From Dipteris shenzhenensis (taxonomy: Eukaryota > Polypodiophyta > Polypodiopsida > Gleicheniales), in assembly GCA_047967505.1 (NCBI GenBank), contig CM106541.1: a stretch of DNA of 64,000 bases, one strand, 5' to 3'. This document shows positions 19,602 to 30,890 of this stretch, piece after piece. The position numbers and the translations under genes were made by a program. Under the pieces are notes generated by a model. The model worked only from the letters and a program-made list of their open reading frames with translations. It ran no database searches and had not been told where the DNA came from. Position 1 is the first letter of the stretch. The number at the start of each line of letters is the position of its first letter.

Positions 19602-22110
19602 CTAATCGGTTGACCTTAACTGAAAAGACTCTTTGTAAATATCCAGAACTTGTGGATAATCAGACAACATGTCTTCATCCATCCATTTGGCATTCAATGC
19701 CAAATAATTTTTAAACTCGACAAGGTATCTATAAAAGACCACGTCCCTTGTGTACCATATGCTACACAATCTACTTTGGCTAAAGGATCTCCTCCAACTC
19801 ATCATCTAACTCGGAAAGGACCATAGTACCGGGTAGACAGCTTGGAATACAGTTTCTCTTTGCCCTTAAGCTTGTGGAGGCTGGCTTTCTCAAATTTAAA
19901 AGTACCCAATCCCCTCTCTTGAGGTCTAGTTGCCTCCTATACTTATCTGCAGTTTTCTTTTGTTTCTCTTGAGATCTCTCTATTGTTGTTCGCACTGGAC
20001 TGAATGCTGTCTAGAGATCTCTGATATACATCAGCTGCAAATATCTCATCTTTGGTCCTCAATATTGGTGGCAGAATCACCTTTCCCTTAATGACCTCAA
20101 ACGGGGCTTTACTTGTGGAGGTATAAACTGTATTATCGTATGCAAACTCCACGAGCTGAAGGTACTCTTTCCAATCTGGATTTTGATCATCCACGTACCA
20201 TTTCAAAAGGTCTAGCACTGTTGAATTTGCTACTTCACTTTGACCATCTGTCTGGGGATGGAAAGAATAAGAAAAGTTCAGATTCGTCCCCATATCGTCA
20301 AATAAGGCTCTCCAAAATAAGCTGGTCATTCTAGGATCTTGGTCACTAACAATGGACTTAGGCATACTGTGGTGCTTGAATGTCTGAGCCAGGAAAACTT
20401 TAGCCACATCATTTGCCTTGATTGTCTTCCGTACTCGAATGAAATAGGCCTGCTTGCTGAATCTATCTATTTCCCATTTCCATTGAAAAATATAATAGTG
20501 ACTCCCCCTCTCTCTTAGAAGTATTTCATCCGAATCAATCTCTTCTTCCTGTAACCCGTAATCCGTGCCTAATCTCTGAAATTTTTCATTTGGGGTAGCG
20601 GGAACCCTCTCACACAAAATAGAAGTCCCAGGTACAAATTTTGATCTTGTTTCGTATACATCCTTTGCTTCCGTGGGATCGGGAATTACCAACACCAAAT
20701 CGGATTTCGGATTCAACTCACTTTTTGGATCAAGTATTCGTGGATGAGAAATTCCCTTCCCTGCAATAAGTTCTCTGATACGATTACCTAAACGAGTTTT
20801 CCCTTATCGCCGCATTCCACCTTGCCGGAAATTTTTGTATATCTACATCTCGTGAGGAATCAATAAAACTATGTAACAAATAACTGTATTTACGACGTTT
20901 ATTAATATTTCTTACTCGATCTCTAAGGAAAGGGATTTCAGTATATATGGAATAATCGTTTCGTCCATCACGAAAGACATATTCATGCTCAGCGAGAAAA
21001 CTTCCCCCGATGCTTCTGAATTCATATAAATTTTCGATGTCCGATCTCCATCTCTTAGGTGCAATTTTTTGCCATACCTCCAATGACAGGTTGTACTTGT
21101 TGGGACAGCCTAACAAACTCCCCAAATCCTTTGCATTCAATTCCCAAAGTTGTTTGAAAAGTCCCCGCATCGTAGCAAAATTATTGATATGTTCATCAAT
21201 ACCATACCCACATACAATCCCGCCAATTCTGTCATCAGGACATCCCACGGAATCGCTCTTTCCCCTGTCATGTTTACCGCCATCAAAAAATTATGGGGTT
21301 TCCCCTCCCCCTTTCGGATAACAACCACGATCACCGCGCGGATAATTCCAATCTTCCGAAGCATCATCCAGATTCTCATTATCCTTACATCCCTTCCGGT
21401 TATCGAGATACCCCGCATCCTTGCTATCTTCTGCAATTTCCCATCAAAGAATCCAAATCCAAGTTGTCTTTCATGCTTACATGCCACAGAATGTCGTGAA
21501 TATGCGCCTGAGACGGTAATCCTATAGATTGATTATCGATAACTCGCGGGATTCCCTCCCTCATTCCGGAAATAGCTAGAATTGGGTGGTTTGCATCCCC
21601 ATGAACCCCACCAACTTGATTCGTCATTTTCACCAGTTGCACCCGGAATGATGGTCCATATCCCATCATTTCCAATATTTGATCGTGGCAAATAAACAAT
21701 GAAGTCCATTGCTATGCTTTCCCCTGGTGCCTGAAGCACAAGAAGAGGCATCAGTAGGCCAGGTGCCTTCCATCTATCATACTTGACTTTTTGACAAGTG
21801 AGGCATTCTGTAACAACTACTGTATATCGTTACGCATAGCTTGCAAATAAAAATGCCTCTCTAAAGCTTGGGTAGTAGCTGCAATTCCTCTCTGCCTAGC
21901 ATACGGAGATGCATGGCATTCCTCCAAAATCTTTTGCCTCATATCTTGGGTGATGCATAGACAATCACCCTTCATTAAATAGCCATCTTTCATGGAAAAC
22001 AGACTTGTCGACTGCCCGTCCTGCATTTGTTGCATTGTCTCTCCAAAGTCTGGGTCACTGACATATTGCTCCCTCATCTCTTCGAGATCCCTATTGTAGG
22101 CAATGGTCAC
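19602..22110 (-). pseudogene. Integrase of element F, interrupted
   Basis: The N-terminal zinc-binding part is at 22,110-21,817 (ECHASPYARQRGIAATTQAL). The core starts at about 21,720 with ESIAMDFIVYLPRSNIGND and stops at 21,647. It resumes at 20,467 with DRFSKQAYFIRVRKT, followed by the second Asp in SIVSDQDPRMTS and the Glu in DGQSEVANSTVLDLL. The C-terminal part (19,995-19,602) includes LKRGDWVLLNLRK and then degenerate sequence. The two core halves would join cleanly if the 1.18 kb between them were removed. Confidence 0.85.
20468..21646 (-). pseudogene. ycf1: Nuclear copy of plastid ycf1 (TIC214), C-terminal region
   Basis: About 390 codons on the minus strand match the C-terminal region of plastid Ycf1/TIC214 as I know it: SIGLPSQAHIHDILWHV, then KYNLSLEVWQKIAPKRWR, RVRNINKRRKYSYLLHSFID and a Glu-rich tail. 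Ycf1 is plastid-encoded, so this is plastid DNA moved to the nucleus. The frame is damaged only by a few shifts and stops (a stop near 21,290, a shift near 20,790, a shift near 21,430). It is AT-richer than its neighbours and lies exactly between the halves of an integrase, so it inserted after the retroelement. Edges are accurate to a few bases. The identification rests on memory of the family, not on a search. Confidence 0.85.
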
Positions 22111-22117
22111 ATTATTG

Positions 22118-23311
22118 ACCTGGGCTCTTCAAGACGAGGCATCTGCCACTGTATTCTGGGCTCCCGCTGTGGACAATCTGAAAATGATACATTGACAGCA
22201 TATTTTCCCATTTATGTGCTTCTCTGAGAGCTTGGTTTATGTCAAGAAGTATCTCAGACTTTGGTGGTCAATCTTTACAGTAAAATCTGCACCCAAGAGA
22301 TAGTGCTTTCCTATATTAATGGCATGAATCATAGCTAGCAATTCTTTCTCATAGATTCCCAGGTACCTCTCTGCATCTCCGGCTTTCATAAGCCACTACA
22401 TGGCCATTCTGATGAAGTGCAGCCTCAACACGTTCTCTGCAAGCATCACAATCCACATCAAAAGGCTTGTACAAATCACGGACTACCAAAATTGGTTCTG
22501 TAGTCAGCTTGCTTGTTATCCTTTGTGGCTCATGCCATCTAAAGGCTGCATTCTTGTTGGTTCAGTCATGAAGTGGAGTAACTATGTCGGTAAAATGCCT
22601 GATAAACCTTCAGAAGTATGAGCAAAGACTCAAAAAGCAGTGTACTCCATGAACACTTTTCAGGTCGGGCCATTCTAGAATGGCTTGAATCTTAGCAGGA
22701 TCCATCTGAATTCCATTGTTGGAAATGACATGTCCCAGGGAATGGATCTAAGAATTCCCTCCTCTTGCTATTGGCATAGAGCTGATGATTATGCAGCTCT
22801 TGAAAGACAGTTCCCTGTGCTCTTCTTCCGACTTTGAAAAGACTATGATGTCATCAAGAAGGTACTCCTGAAGTGCCTTTAAGGACGGAAGACTCGATCC
22901 ATCATTCGGTTAAAGGAAGAAGGGGCATTTGTCAACCCAAATGGCATTACCAAATACTCATATAGACCAAAAGTAGTGCGGAATGTTGTCTTGTGCACAT
23001 CATGTGGTTGTAAGCAGACTTGGTCAAAGCCACTTTTTAAATCTATCTTGCTGAAAATTGAAGCTCCACAGAGCTGCTCCAATACATCATCTATGCGTTG
23101 ATGGTCATTTTGTTTAATGTGCAGTACTCCGTGCACATGCCACATACAGAAGGAACCATCCTTCTTCACTAAAAGTACAGGGGAGCAGAAAGAAAAGGAG
23201 CTGGGCAGAATTAACCCTGTGGCCAACAAGTCTTGAACCTGAGCCATAATCTCGTCTTTGAGTGGCACTAACTTTGTAAGGCGGTCTATTGGGGGGCTCA
23301 CTGCTAGGCAT
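22118..23311 (-). pseudogene. Reverse transcriptase/RNase H of element F
   Basis: RT is clear from 23,301 to 22,879: LLATGLILPSSFSFCSPVLL, VKKDGSFCMWHVHG (a degraded F-R-M-C-x-D-Y-R), [35 protein letters not shown]. The catalytic YLDD box and RNase H that should follow (22,880-22,118) are visible only as scattered short segments in shifted frames. Confidence 0.75.
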
Positions 23312-23969
23312 AAGCTCTATCTAATGATCCTCTAGTCTCTCAAGGGGTAGCTCCCTTGGTAAGGCATCTGAAGAGCAAACTTTAAGACTTACAAAAAACT
23401 GAAAATTTTCTTTATCAGCATCATTCATTTCAGGATGCACTTCCAAATCTTTTTCTTTATGAAAACCATGTATGCTGAAACTGCAATTTCATTGCTTTAC
23501 TAGCAGAAAAATCAGATACAACGGGAATAGTCTCCCCTCTATTCCTGGCCACGATCCGTTGCCTTTTTCCCCTATGTACAAAATCTAAAACTCTTTCAGG
23601 GAGAGAGAAATTCATTGCCTGGCGATGAAACCAAGGCATTCCCAGAAATACATCATGATGCTTGAGATAGGAAATGAACACGTCTTCCTAATTCATATAA
23701 CTCTGTACATGCACACGAAGTTTCCCAATCAAGGGAGTAGCAAGCACAGGATCCTCATGAAACATTTGATCAGCATCCAAGGCCCTACCCAAGTCTTCAA
23801 TCTTGATACCCAGTCTGAGAGCTAAGTCCTCTAATATAAAGTTATCTATTGCCCATGGATCAAACAAGGTGAGTGCATGCTGATCTCTGATCTTTCCCCA
23901 AATAAGGCATATCTCTCTCGCTTCCTGGTCACTAACTTGTCCCAAAACATCCAAGACTTCTCTCGCCAC
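23312..23969 (-). pseudogene. Aspartic protease of element F
   Basis: Matches the protease of element A: LTLFDPWAIDNFI in the catalytic position (the expected DSG is DPW here, so inactive), then RLGIKIEDLGRALDADQMF and VFLGMPWFHRQAMN. One frame break lies near 23,690. The linker before RT continues to about 23,312. Confidence 0.8.
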
Positions 23970-24041
23970 TGGCCTCAGCGATCCTTGTGGCTTCTCCTAC
24001 TCCCTTGAGAACAAAGGCCTCTAAGGGCAGCCACATGCCCC

Positions 24042-25168
24042 TCATTTCCACATCGGAAACACTCCCCTCTTTGCGAAAAACAGCAATCTACCTAGGGGTA
24101 AACTGGTACTTGCCCTTATAGGCTCTTGGCATGGAGTGCCCCTCGGCTTCTGAGGAAGAAGTCCTTTTTTCTCTGCCTTAGGGAACTCTTTCTTTTCAGA
24201 CCTAGGTTCCTTTCTTTCAGTAGTCACTGCTTGCAAAGATGGCACAGTGGCAAGGTCTTGCATGTGCATGAGACTCTGGCTACAGAAGCTGAGTACATTA
24301 TGTCATGTATGCCCTTTATACGCTCGATGTCAACCACAGCCTGTATCTTTGACATTAGGCCAGCCCTGTACTTCCTAAGTTGGTTTTCTTTGAGATCTTT
24401 TTAAAAGGAGCAAACAGCAAATAGGTATCCCAAAACTTCTCGTTGTAGACCTCTACTGTGTTCCCTGCATCCCTGTGCAAGCTCTCCCAACTAAGGAGGA
24501 TGTAGTCTCGAAATTGCTTAGGAATAAACTGTTTATAGAAGGCTCTCTTGAAGCCCTTCCATTTCTTTGGCGCTGAGCCATCTGTAGTTTGGGCACTCCA
24601 CCATGCACTGGCTGTCCCTGTCAAATGCAAGCTGACAGTACGCAATTTGGAAGACTCAGAAAAGTTTTATGTAGCAAATGTGGGATCAGCTGAACCATCT
24701 GTAGTTTGGGCACTCCACCATGCACTGGCTGTCCCTGTCAAATGCAAGCTGACCGTACACAATTTGGAAGGCTCAGAAAAGTTTTATGTAGCAAATGTGG
24801 GATCAAACTACTTAATAAACTACATAGCCTTTTTTGTGTGACCATATTGGCCATTAAAGGTGACAAAATTCACAGATATACCACCTTCTTTGAACTCTTT
24901 AGGCGCTCGCTTGTTCTTAATCATCCCATTCTTTTTAGCCTTGGGCACAGGTGACCCAGATGAAGTAGATGAAGATGAAGAGGTAGAACTGGAAGAGGAG
25001 GAAGATAACTTGGGGATTTGTGATGATGCTTAGTTCTCCCCTTCTTGGAATGAGACTTTTCTTCGTGATCATCCCTTTTCCTCTTTTTCTTGCCCTCATG
25101 GCGGGGCTTCTTACTCTTCCTGGATGCATCATCTTAGGAAGTACAAGGGGTGAGATCTTTTCATGCAT
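24042..25168 (-). pseudogene. gag of element F
   Basis: Includes SLHLTGTASAWWSAQT, RAFYKQFIPKQFRDYIL and EVYNEKFWDTYLLF (24,645-24,355), all matching gag of element A. A 117-bp (39-codon) in-frame tandem duplication covers part of the core. The zinc-knuckle region (24,269-24,042) is degenerate, and the N-terminal part (25,168-24,935) is Ser- and Lys-rich. Frameshifts separate the pieces. Confidence 0.8.
24577..24812 (-). repeat. 117-bp in-frame tandem duplication in gag F
   Basis: Two copies with a period of 117 bp (for example TCTGTAGTTTGGGCACTCC at 24,581 and 24,698). They differ at only a few positions, such as ACAGTACGCA versus ACCGTACACA. The length is a multiple of three, so it would have lengthened the gag core by 39 residues without breaking it. 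Confidence 0.9.
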
Positions 25169-25169
25169 A

Positions 25170-25224
25170 TCTCTTTCGTGCCTTCTTCAGAATGGGTCTT
25201 CTCGTGCTCTTTCTCACCACCAAG

Positions 25225-25264
<40 letters not shown>

Positions 25265-25783
25265 AAAAACTGGAGCTCAATCTTAAAACTGTAAGCGTGA
25301 TGTTTACACAAAATGCCAAGCAGAGGGGGAAGGGGAGAGAGGGGGGGGAGGGAGAGGGAGACAGAGAGAGAGCATTTGACTAACTCTTGTAATCCATTCA
25401 ATCGGAATAGAGATCCAACAAAATCAAGGAACTGCCAAAGGCAGATTGACAATTACAGCTGTAGATCTAGCTTCTACGTCCCCAAATGCCTACTCTGAAT
25501 ACAATGTTTTGCATTACAAGCGGGAAGAAAAGGCTGGAGTGCACCCACACCTGGGAAGCTTTCCTGAAGCATAATACTTCTTCCAAGTTGCTTCACTACA
25601 TGCAAAATGTAAACTACCTTTTCACTAAACGTGCATGTTGAGAAGAAAAGTGATAAGCACATTGGCAATGAATGAGATACGGTTTGCTACGTATTCTTAA
25701 AGAAGGATAACGTAACTAAACAAGGGGGGAAGAGGAATGAAGAACCCGTTGTTGGGATAGGGCAGGGAAGAGGGGGTTGGTTT

Positions 25784-25833
<50 letters not shown>

Positions 25834-26357
25834 TGAGGGAGAAGCTATAAGGGCTGTAAAAGAAAAGTTGTAGAGCTGCAAGGTGTCCCAAAGCAAGGTA
25901 TATGCTTTGCAGCATTTCCAAAGTGCCCCTATAGCAGGTCTTTGTGCATTGTTTTACCCAAAGGAAATGTCATAAGAAGGAATGCATGAAAATTATCCTC
26001 AGAATATACTGCGTGCACCTTCGAAACAAGATCCCAAATAGTAGCTTTTAGACATAGCGCAGAGAGCGTAGAGCGTCGTTAACAAAACTAATACAATGCC
26101 TTGATACAGCGACCTGCAAATGGCTTGCAAAAGGAAGACACGTGAATTTAAACAAGTTTGAAGCTATGCGAATATATCTTATCGAAGTTCGAAGCGCCTT
26201 CTTGCATAGAAACCTACCGTCAAACGGTTGTATAACCTTGTTGGCTGTAAACACTCGAGCAATTATTCAAACACAAACCACATGATTGCGAACACGATTA
26301 CGAAATAGTCCGTTGAATGTTTAACTTTTCAGTCTAGAAGGAATGTGAGTTACTTAC
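25170..26357. other. Non-coding stretch with microsatellites, possibly intron
   Basis: No coding similarity. It contains a (CT) run at about 25,230-25,261, a GA-rich patch at 25,320-25,372 and a (GA) run at about 25,788-25,830. If the exon ending at 26,358 is real, this is its downstream intron. I could not find the next exon. Confidence 0.5.
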
Positions 26358-26925
26358 AGTCCGCATAACGCTTGTCCAACCACTTAAAGCCCAGCACTTG
26401 TTGAATGTCCATCGGCTTTTCTGGTGGATAGGGCCGTTGCCTGTAGCCCCACAAGCCAAAATGGAACTGTTTGAAGAAATCCCAAAAAGTTCTCTGAGCC
26501 TGCGCCTTCGTCTTGATTGCCATACGAGGCATGGGAAGGCCATCGGGGCCGGTGACGTGAGGCAACGACTTCCAGAGTTCGGCATCTTCGGGCCTGTAAG
26601 GCCGGCTATTCCGCTTGATAGCCCGCTCGTTCTTTTCACGGTGCTTCTGTTGGCAACGACGGAGGAAGTCAAATGTGCTACTGTTGAGCAAATCGTTGGC
26701 GAATTTGCGGTCTTCTTCGAGAACGTCGGGGGGGAGCTCCTTGTGGGCGAGGTAGCGAGGACGGTGGACCTCGGCATCGACAGCGGGATGTTTGGTGTAG
26801 TCGGGGCGCTCCAATTCTTCGCGTTCGAATTGGTCGAAACGCTCCTGCCAAGTTCGGAGCTTGGCACCGGGCCTCAGAAACTCATCTGGAGGGGGTGCGC
26901 TCTTCTTCCTGAAGAAGAACCCCAT
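26358..26925 (-). CDS. Probable first exon of an unrecognised host gene
   Basis: The frame of 191 codons runs from ATG at 26,925 to TAA at 26,350. A perfect donor (GTAAGT, GT at 26,357-26,356) lies just before the stop, so the exon more likely ends at 26,358 after residue 189 plus one base. An in-frame TAA lies 12 codons upstream of the ATG, and G at +4 suits plant initiation. The protein starts MGFFFRKKSAPPPDEF, is very rich in charged residues and Pro (FDQFEREELERPD, KELPPDVLEEDRKFANDLL, QKHREKNERAIKRNSRPYRP), and ends with aromatic stretches (FWDFFKQFHFGLWGYRQRPYP). There is no signal peptide or transmembrane segment and I do not recognise a domain. Clean codon use and lack of retroelement motifs favour a real host gene. 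Confidence 0.6.
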
Positions 26926-27370
26926 CGTCAGCTCAATAAGATTGGGTCTCCTTATTATTTATACCATCCACGACTTTCTTCAAGCCTCCCTTCACACGAC
27001 TCCTGCAACTCGCACGAGTCAGCAGCCATAGCGTTGAAAACTAAGCATCGATGCCTTCCATAAAATAATCAACCTGGAGACCCCCTGCATCCTCTCCACT
27101 GTGCAAGAAACTGGTACATCCCAAAGCATCCAATGTAGCCTTCACACCGGTTCTTCCAAGGCCCGGCTGGAGATGGAGATTTTGGGAAGGTTGGCTTGGC
27201 AGGCAAATGCTGAGTCCAACACGCAATAATGAAAGTCCAACCTCATGGGGACTTGGAAACAAGCTGCTAGCAGGGTTGGGTTGGGATACCCCTACTAGCT
27301 CACGCAGGTAGCTACTCTTAAAGCCCATCCCCATAGTCTTTCTAGCAAAGATGCACAGCTACTTTGTAGT
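26926..27370. other. Non-coding stretch upstream of the host-like exon
   Basis: No recognised coding or repeat feature apart from the possible TATA box. It should hold the promoter of the exon at 26,358-26,925 if that gene is real. Confidence 0.4.
26956..26963 (-). promoter_or_regulatory. Possible TATA box
   Basis: TATAAATA on the minus strand, 31-38 bp before the ATG at 26,925. That is close for a promoter with any 5' leader, so it may be chance. Confidence 0.25.
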
Positions 27371-28149
27371 GTGCTATTAGATGGAGGGGAGGCGGTGGTC
27401 TGATGGAAGGAAAGGATCTATTACATGACCTACTCGTATCCCGAGTACATTCTTCAATTGAGCCAAAACCCCATATTCCCTTTGTGTATAGAGTAGATCT
27501 ATATAGAAGAAAACAAGTACCTTGAGACAAGGCCATAAAGCTGCCACCATAGAAGAGAATCCATAAGGATTTCGTGTATGCAAGCTACACGAGCTATTGC
27601 CACGTCCATCATTGCACCTTGCTGATGTGGTCAAGCAAAAAAAGATGTGCTTGATGTATTGATGTGTCACATAACATCTCATCCAACTCCTGTACTTGAG
27701 TAGGTAACACCACAGCAAGTTCTTGATTCTGATAGGAAAGGGCAGAAGGTAACTGAGTGGGGAAGCCAGCACAGGGAACTTGAGTGCAGGAGCTAGGAGA
27801 AGAAAAAGGTAACTGAGTTGAAGTGTCAACATCCATAGAGGGGGACTGGTTGAAGAGGCCAACCACATGAGAATGAAGAGAGGGACCAACAACAGCTGAG
27901 GGGAACTATGTATAAGTAGCAGCAGCAGAGGTTGATGAGCGAGCAAAGGGGCTCTGTGAACAGGTAGGTACCAACAGCAAGGGGGCTCTGTGTAACTATA
28001 ACAGCAGCAATAGAAGGAACCTGGGCTGAGGAGCCAGCCAAATCAGAGGGAACTTGGAGGGGGCCATCAAAAGACTGTGAGGAAGGGCTAAGAGCAAAAG
28101 AGGGACTCTGAGTGGAAGGACCAGCTGTTGATGTTCTCCTCTACAAGAA

Positions 28150-29188
28150 GTTAGGCAACTTGGTATGTTCATCTAAGATAAAACAGTGGCGTTTATGTCT
28201 TGAAATGTCTGCATTCAATCTTTGGTGTTCAAGATTGTAGGCACTAATGAAGAAGTCAAGACGTCTTTTCTCCTGTCCCACCATGAAGCAAACAAAGCAT
28301 CAATACATAAATCTTTATTATTAAACTGAAAATTATTTCTAGAGATCCATATGAACCAAAGGGCTTGAGCCCTTATTTGGAACCAAGGCTAATGCCTTAC
28401 TTTGCATGCATCACCTAGTAAAATAGCTTTCCAAGTCGTAAGTTCTCCACACTCAATCTGAAATAAAATATAGCCACTTTAAAAGTAAAATTTGATGTTT
28501 TTTATTGAAACATCAGCTCCATAGAGTCCAGGCACCTTAGACACATGCCATCTCCCTTACCAATTCTGAGTCCTCTAGCATTAGTCCAAACTACTTTATG
28601 AAGAATAAGCCAAGTAAGGCAAGACATTTTCTCAAGCACAATTCTAACCCTTAATCTGTGGAACTTGGCATACCACATAGCTCTATCATCTTTCACATTC
28701 CATCTGGCATTGAGGGTTTTAAAGAGATCATCCATGTCAATAGTAGGTGTTGGTATTGGCAGTAAGGAGGAGAACCCTACCCAACTAAATTCTTTATGTA
28801 AGCAAAGGACATAACCTCCTTTCCAACTAGTTTCTCCCTTCCATAAGTCCAATCTCCCCATGACCAATCCCTGTGATTTTGGTTAGTGAGGGAAAAATCT
28901 CTTCTGATTTCCTACCATGCCTTCCATATAGTTTAACATTGTTAAGGGTCTCCAATTCTTAAGCTCATCTTTGGGGCCCTCTTTAGGGATTAGTTTGATA
29001 ATGCCCCCATTGATGTGTAGGGGGAGAGCACCTTTCACCAAGCTTTCTTGCCATAGCAGTAAAAGATAAGGGCCAACTATTTCCCAAAGACTTATATAAC
29101 TCAATAGCCCATCTTCCCCAGATGTCTTACCATCTACCATAGCCGACACATCTTCATTCACCTCTTCTAATGTAAAGGGTCTCTTCAA
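28150..29188 (-). pseudogene. LINE G ORF2: RT start joined to C-terminal domain
   Basis: The RT begins with FTLEEVNEDVSAMVDGKTSG, EDGLLS and then GGIIKLIPKEGPKDELKNWR, PLTMLN (RT motifs 0-2). The catalytic palm (the FADD box) is absent. The next readable part is the end of ORF2: AKFHRLRVRIVLEKMSCLTW, CLRCLDSMELMF (reduced zf-RVT) and, in another frame, RAQALWFIWISRNNFQFNNK. The gap between the two is only about 15 bp, so several hundred codons of RT were deleted. Confidence 0.8.
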
Positions 29189-29594
29189 ATAGGGTAGATC
29201 AAACCGTTTGACAGCCTTCTCCCTTATAATTTGACATAACTGTCTAGCTCTCTCGATGTCCTCATTTGGGGTGACTGTACTAGACAGTAAATTCTAAAAA
29301 TGTTGCTCAATAAAATCAACATTCTCTTCTGTAGTTACAGAGTAGGAGCCATTTACTCTTTTAAGAAGGGGGGTCTCCTCCTGCAATCTCTTTCTTTTGA
29401 TTATTCTAAAAGTTTCCTTAGTGGGTCTATCTATCTTCCCTGCCCACCAGTCTTCCTGAAGTACATTTTGAAATCATTTCATCTGATCTATTCTTGCTTC
29501 CTGAGGTGCTTTTTAGCACTTATCAATTCTATTTGGGCATCCACGTCTCCATTTGTTCTAAAATACTAATATTACTCTGAATTCTATCCATTCT

Positions 29595-30524
29595 CTAAGC
29601 CCTAATCTTAGCTCTTTTTGTTCTAGCTATTTTTAAGATGATTTGAGTATCATGCACAGCTAATGCGCAAGCTTCTAAGGCTGAAGTGTGCTTAGAGAAA
29701 GCATTATGCCAAGCCTTACCAATTAGAGTTTGAAAACTCTTCAATAAGAAGAGTTTAGGGTTAGCTTTAAACCAAGAAGAGCTTCCCTCACCAGAACCAA
29801 AATCACATCCAAGCGAGACAGGTATATGGTCTAATAAACTTAAAGAAGAGAAAGTTTCTCTTTTTAAGGATAGGTGACTGTTCAGTAAACCCTGAGAGAC
29901 ATAGAACCTGTCCAATCTGGCCTCCCTTCTATTGTCACCAATTTGAGTGCTGCACCAAGTGAAATCCCTAGCTGATCCCACATCCACCAACTGCCAATGC
30001 TCCTTGCACTCTTCCCAAGATAGTAACTCAGTGCCTCTAATGCATATTCCCTTTCCAAGCCATCTATCCGCCTTGCATTCCACCATATTGAAATCCCCCA
30101 TTGTAATACAGTTACCATCTGCACATTGTAAAGATTCTTATAATTCTTTCCTTTCCAAAGCTGAGTTAGGGGCATAGAGAGAAATGACTAAGAAATTAAT
30201 TTCCTTCATGCAACACTTCAGCATTATCCATCTGTTGTGGTCATCTACAATGACTTGTGAGATACCATCCTTGTAATGATATAAAATTCCAATGGCTGTA
30301 CCCCCTTTACCCTCCTCATGTGAAGTGTAATACCAAGCTCTTCTTTTATCTGTAGTTTTTGGTCTATTTTCTAGAGTATCCCTACAAGCCTTGATCTCTT
30401 GTAATGCTAGGAAGAGAGGAGATAAAGAGTCAGCTCTCAACCAGAAAGCTAGCTCCTCACTCCTACCAGGGTCCATCAACCCTCTAACATTTAGAGTCAA
30501 GAAGGTAAAAACTTTATCTGACAT
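29595..30524 (-). pseudogene. LINE G ORF2 endonuclease
   Basis: Exonuclease-endonuclease-phosphatase fold that nicks the target DNA. It reads MSDKVFTFLTLNVRGL, a catalytic Glu in LALQEIKACRDTLE, INFLVISLYAPNSALE, then after a frameshift MGDFNMVECKADRWLG (catalytic Asp-Asn), FTWCSTQIGDNRREARLDRF and SLLDHIPVSLGC (the terminal Asp-His). The catalytic residues are present, but the frame is broken near 30,110. Confidence 0.85.
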
Positions 30525-30890
30525 TCTTTTTTTGCCCCTTTTTAGCCTTGGGGTTGGGGTTGTTCACTTGGACTGTAGCAGCTTTGGATTGCCTCCTTTT
30601 GTGTTGGACTATAGTGAAGGCCTTAACTTGACTAGTGTCCTCTTGATTTGCTGAGATGATTGGAGTACCCTTCCCTTGATATTCCTCTGATTCATCCTCA
30701 CTCTCTTCTATCTCTTCCATAGCATCCTCTTTGTTAACATCCTCTTCAAACTCTTAAGACCACCCAGCTTCAATCACCATATTGTCCTCTTGACCGATTT
30801 TGTTGCTATTCTCTAAGCTCTGTTCTGTATCACTGAGAGGTTTAAAAGAGTTTTTATTTTGCTGCTTCCAGCAGGCTATGATCCTTGTCT
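30514..30890 (-). pseudogene. LINE G ORF1, C-terminal part
   Basis: An acidic stretch (MEEIEESEDESEEYQGKG), then a Lys-rich tail ending in PKAKKGQKKNVR, typical of the end of plant LINE ORF1 proteins. One stop (TAA on the minus strand at about 30,757) lies upstream. The stop codon of ORF1 (30,514) lies inside ORF2, whose ATG is at 30,524, so the two frames overlap by 11 bp. Confidence 0.7.

Larger units (their letters stand above)
19602..25170 (-). mobile_element. Ty3/gypsy element F, split by plastid DNA
   Basis: Minus-strand order: gag (25,168-24,042), protease (23,969-23,312), RT and RNase H (23,311-22,118), integrase (22,110-19,602). It is the same family as elements A and K. All domains are frameshifted. 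A plastid ycf1 fragment of about 1.18 kb sits inside the integrase core. No LTR was recognised at either end. Confidence 0.85.
27370..30890 (-). mobile_element. LINE G (L1-like), RT mostly deleted
   Basis: Minus-strand order: C-terminal part of ORF1 (30,890-30,514), ORF2 endonuclease (30,524 to about 29,590), the start of RT (29,188-28,883), then directly the C-terminal zinc-binding domain and tail (28,867 to about 28,200), a Ser/Pro/Gln-rich extension (28,140-27,610) and an apparent 3' UTR to about 27,370. It is truncated at the 5' end and lacks the RT core. Confidence 0.8.

Noticed and set aside
26398-27063. 221-codon plus-strand frame
   Set aside because: It is the antisense shadow of the host-like exon at 26,358-26,925. 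The minus-strand frame has the better start context and a splice donor.
27041-27334. 97-codon minus-strand frame upstream of the host-like exon
   Set aside because: No recognised motif and no splice signals that would join it to the exon at 26,925.
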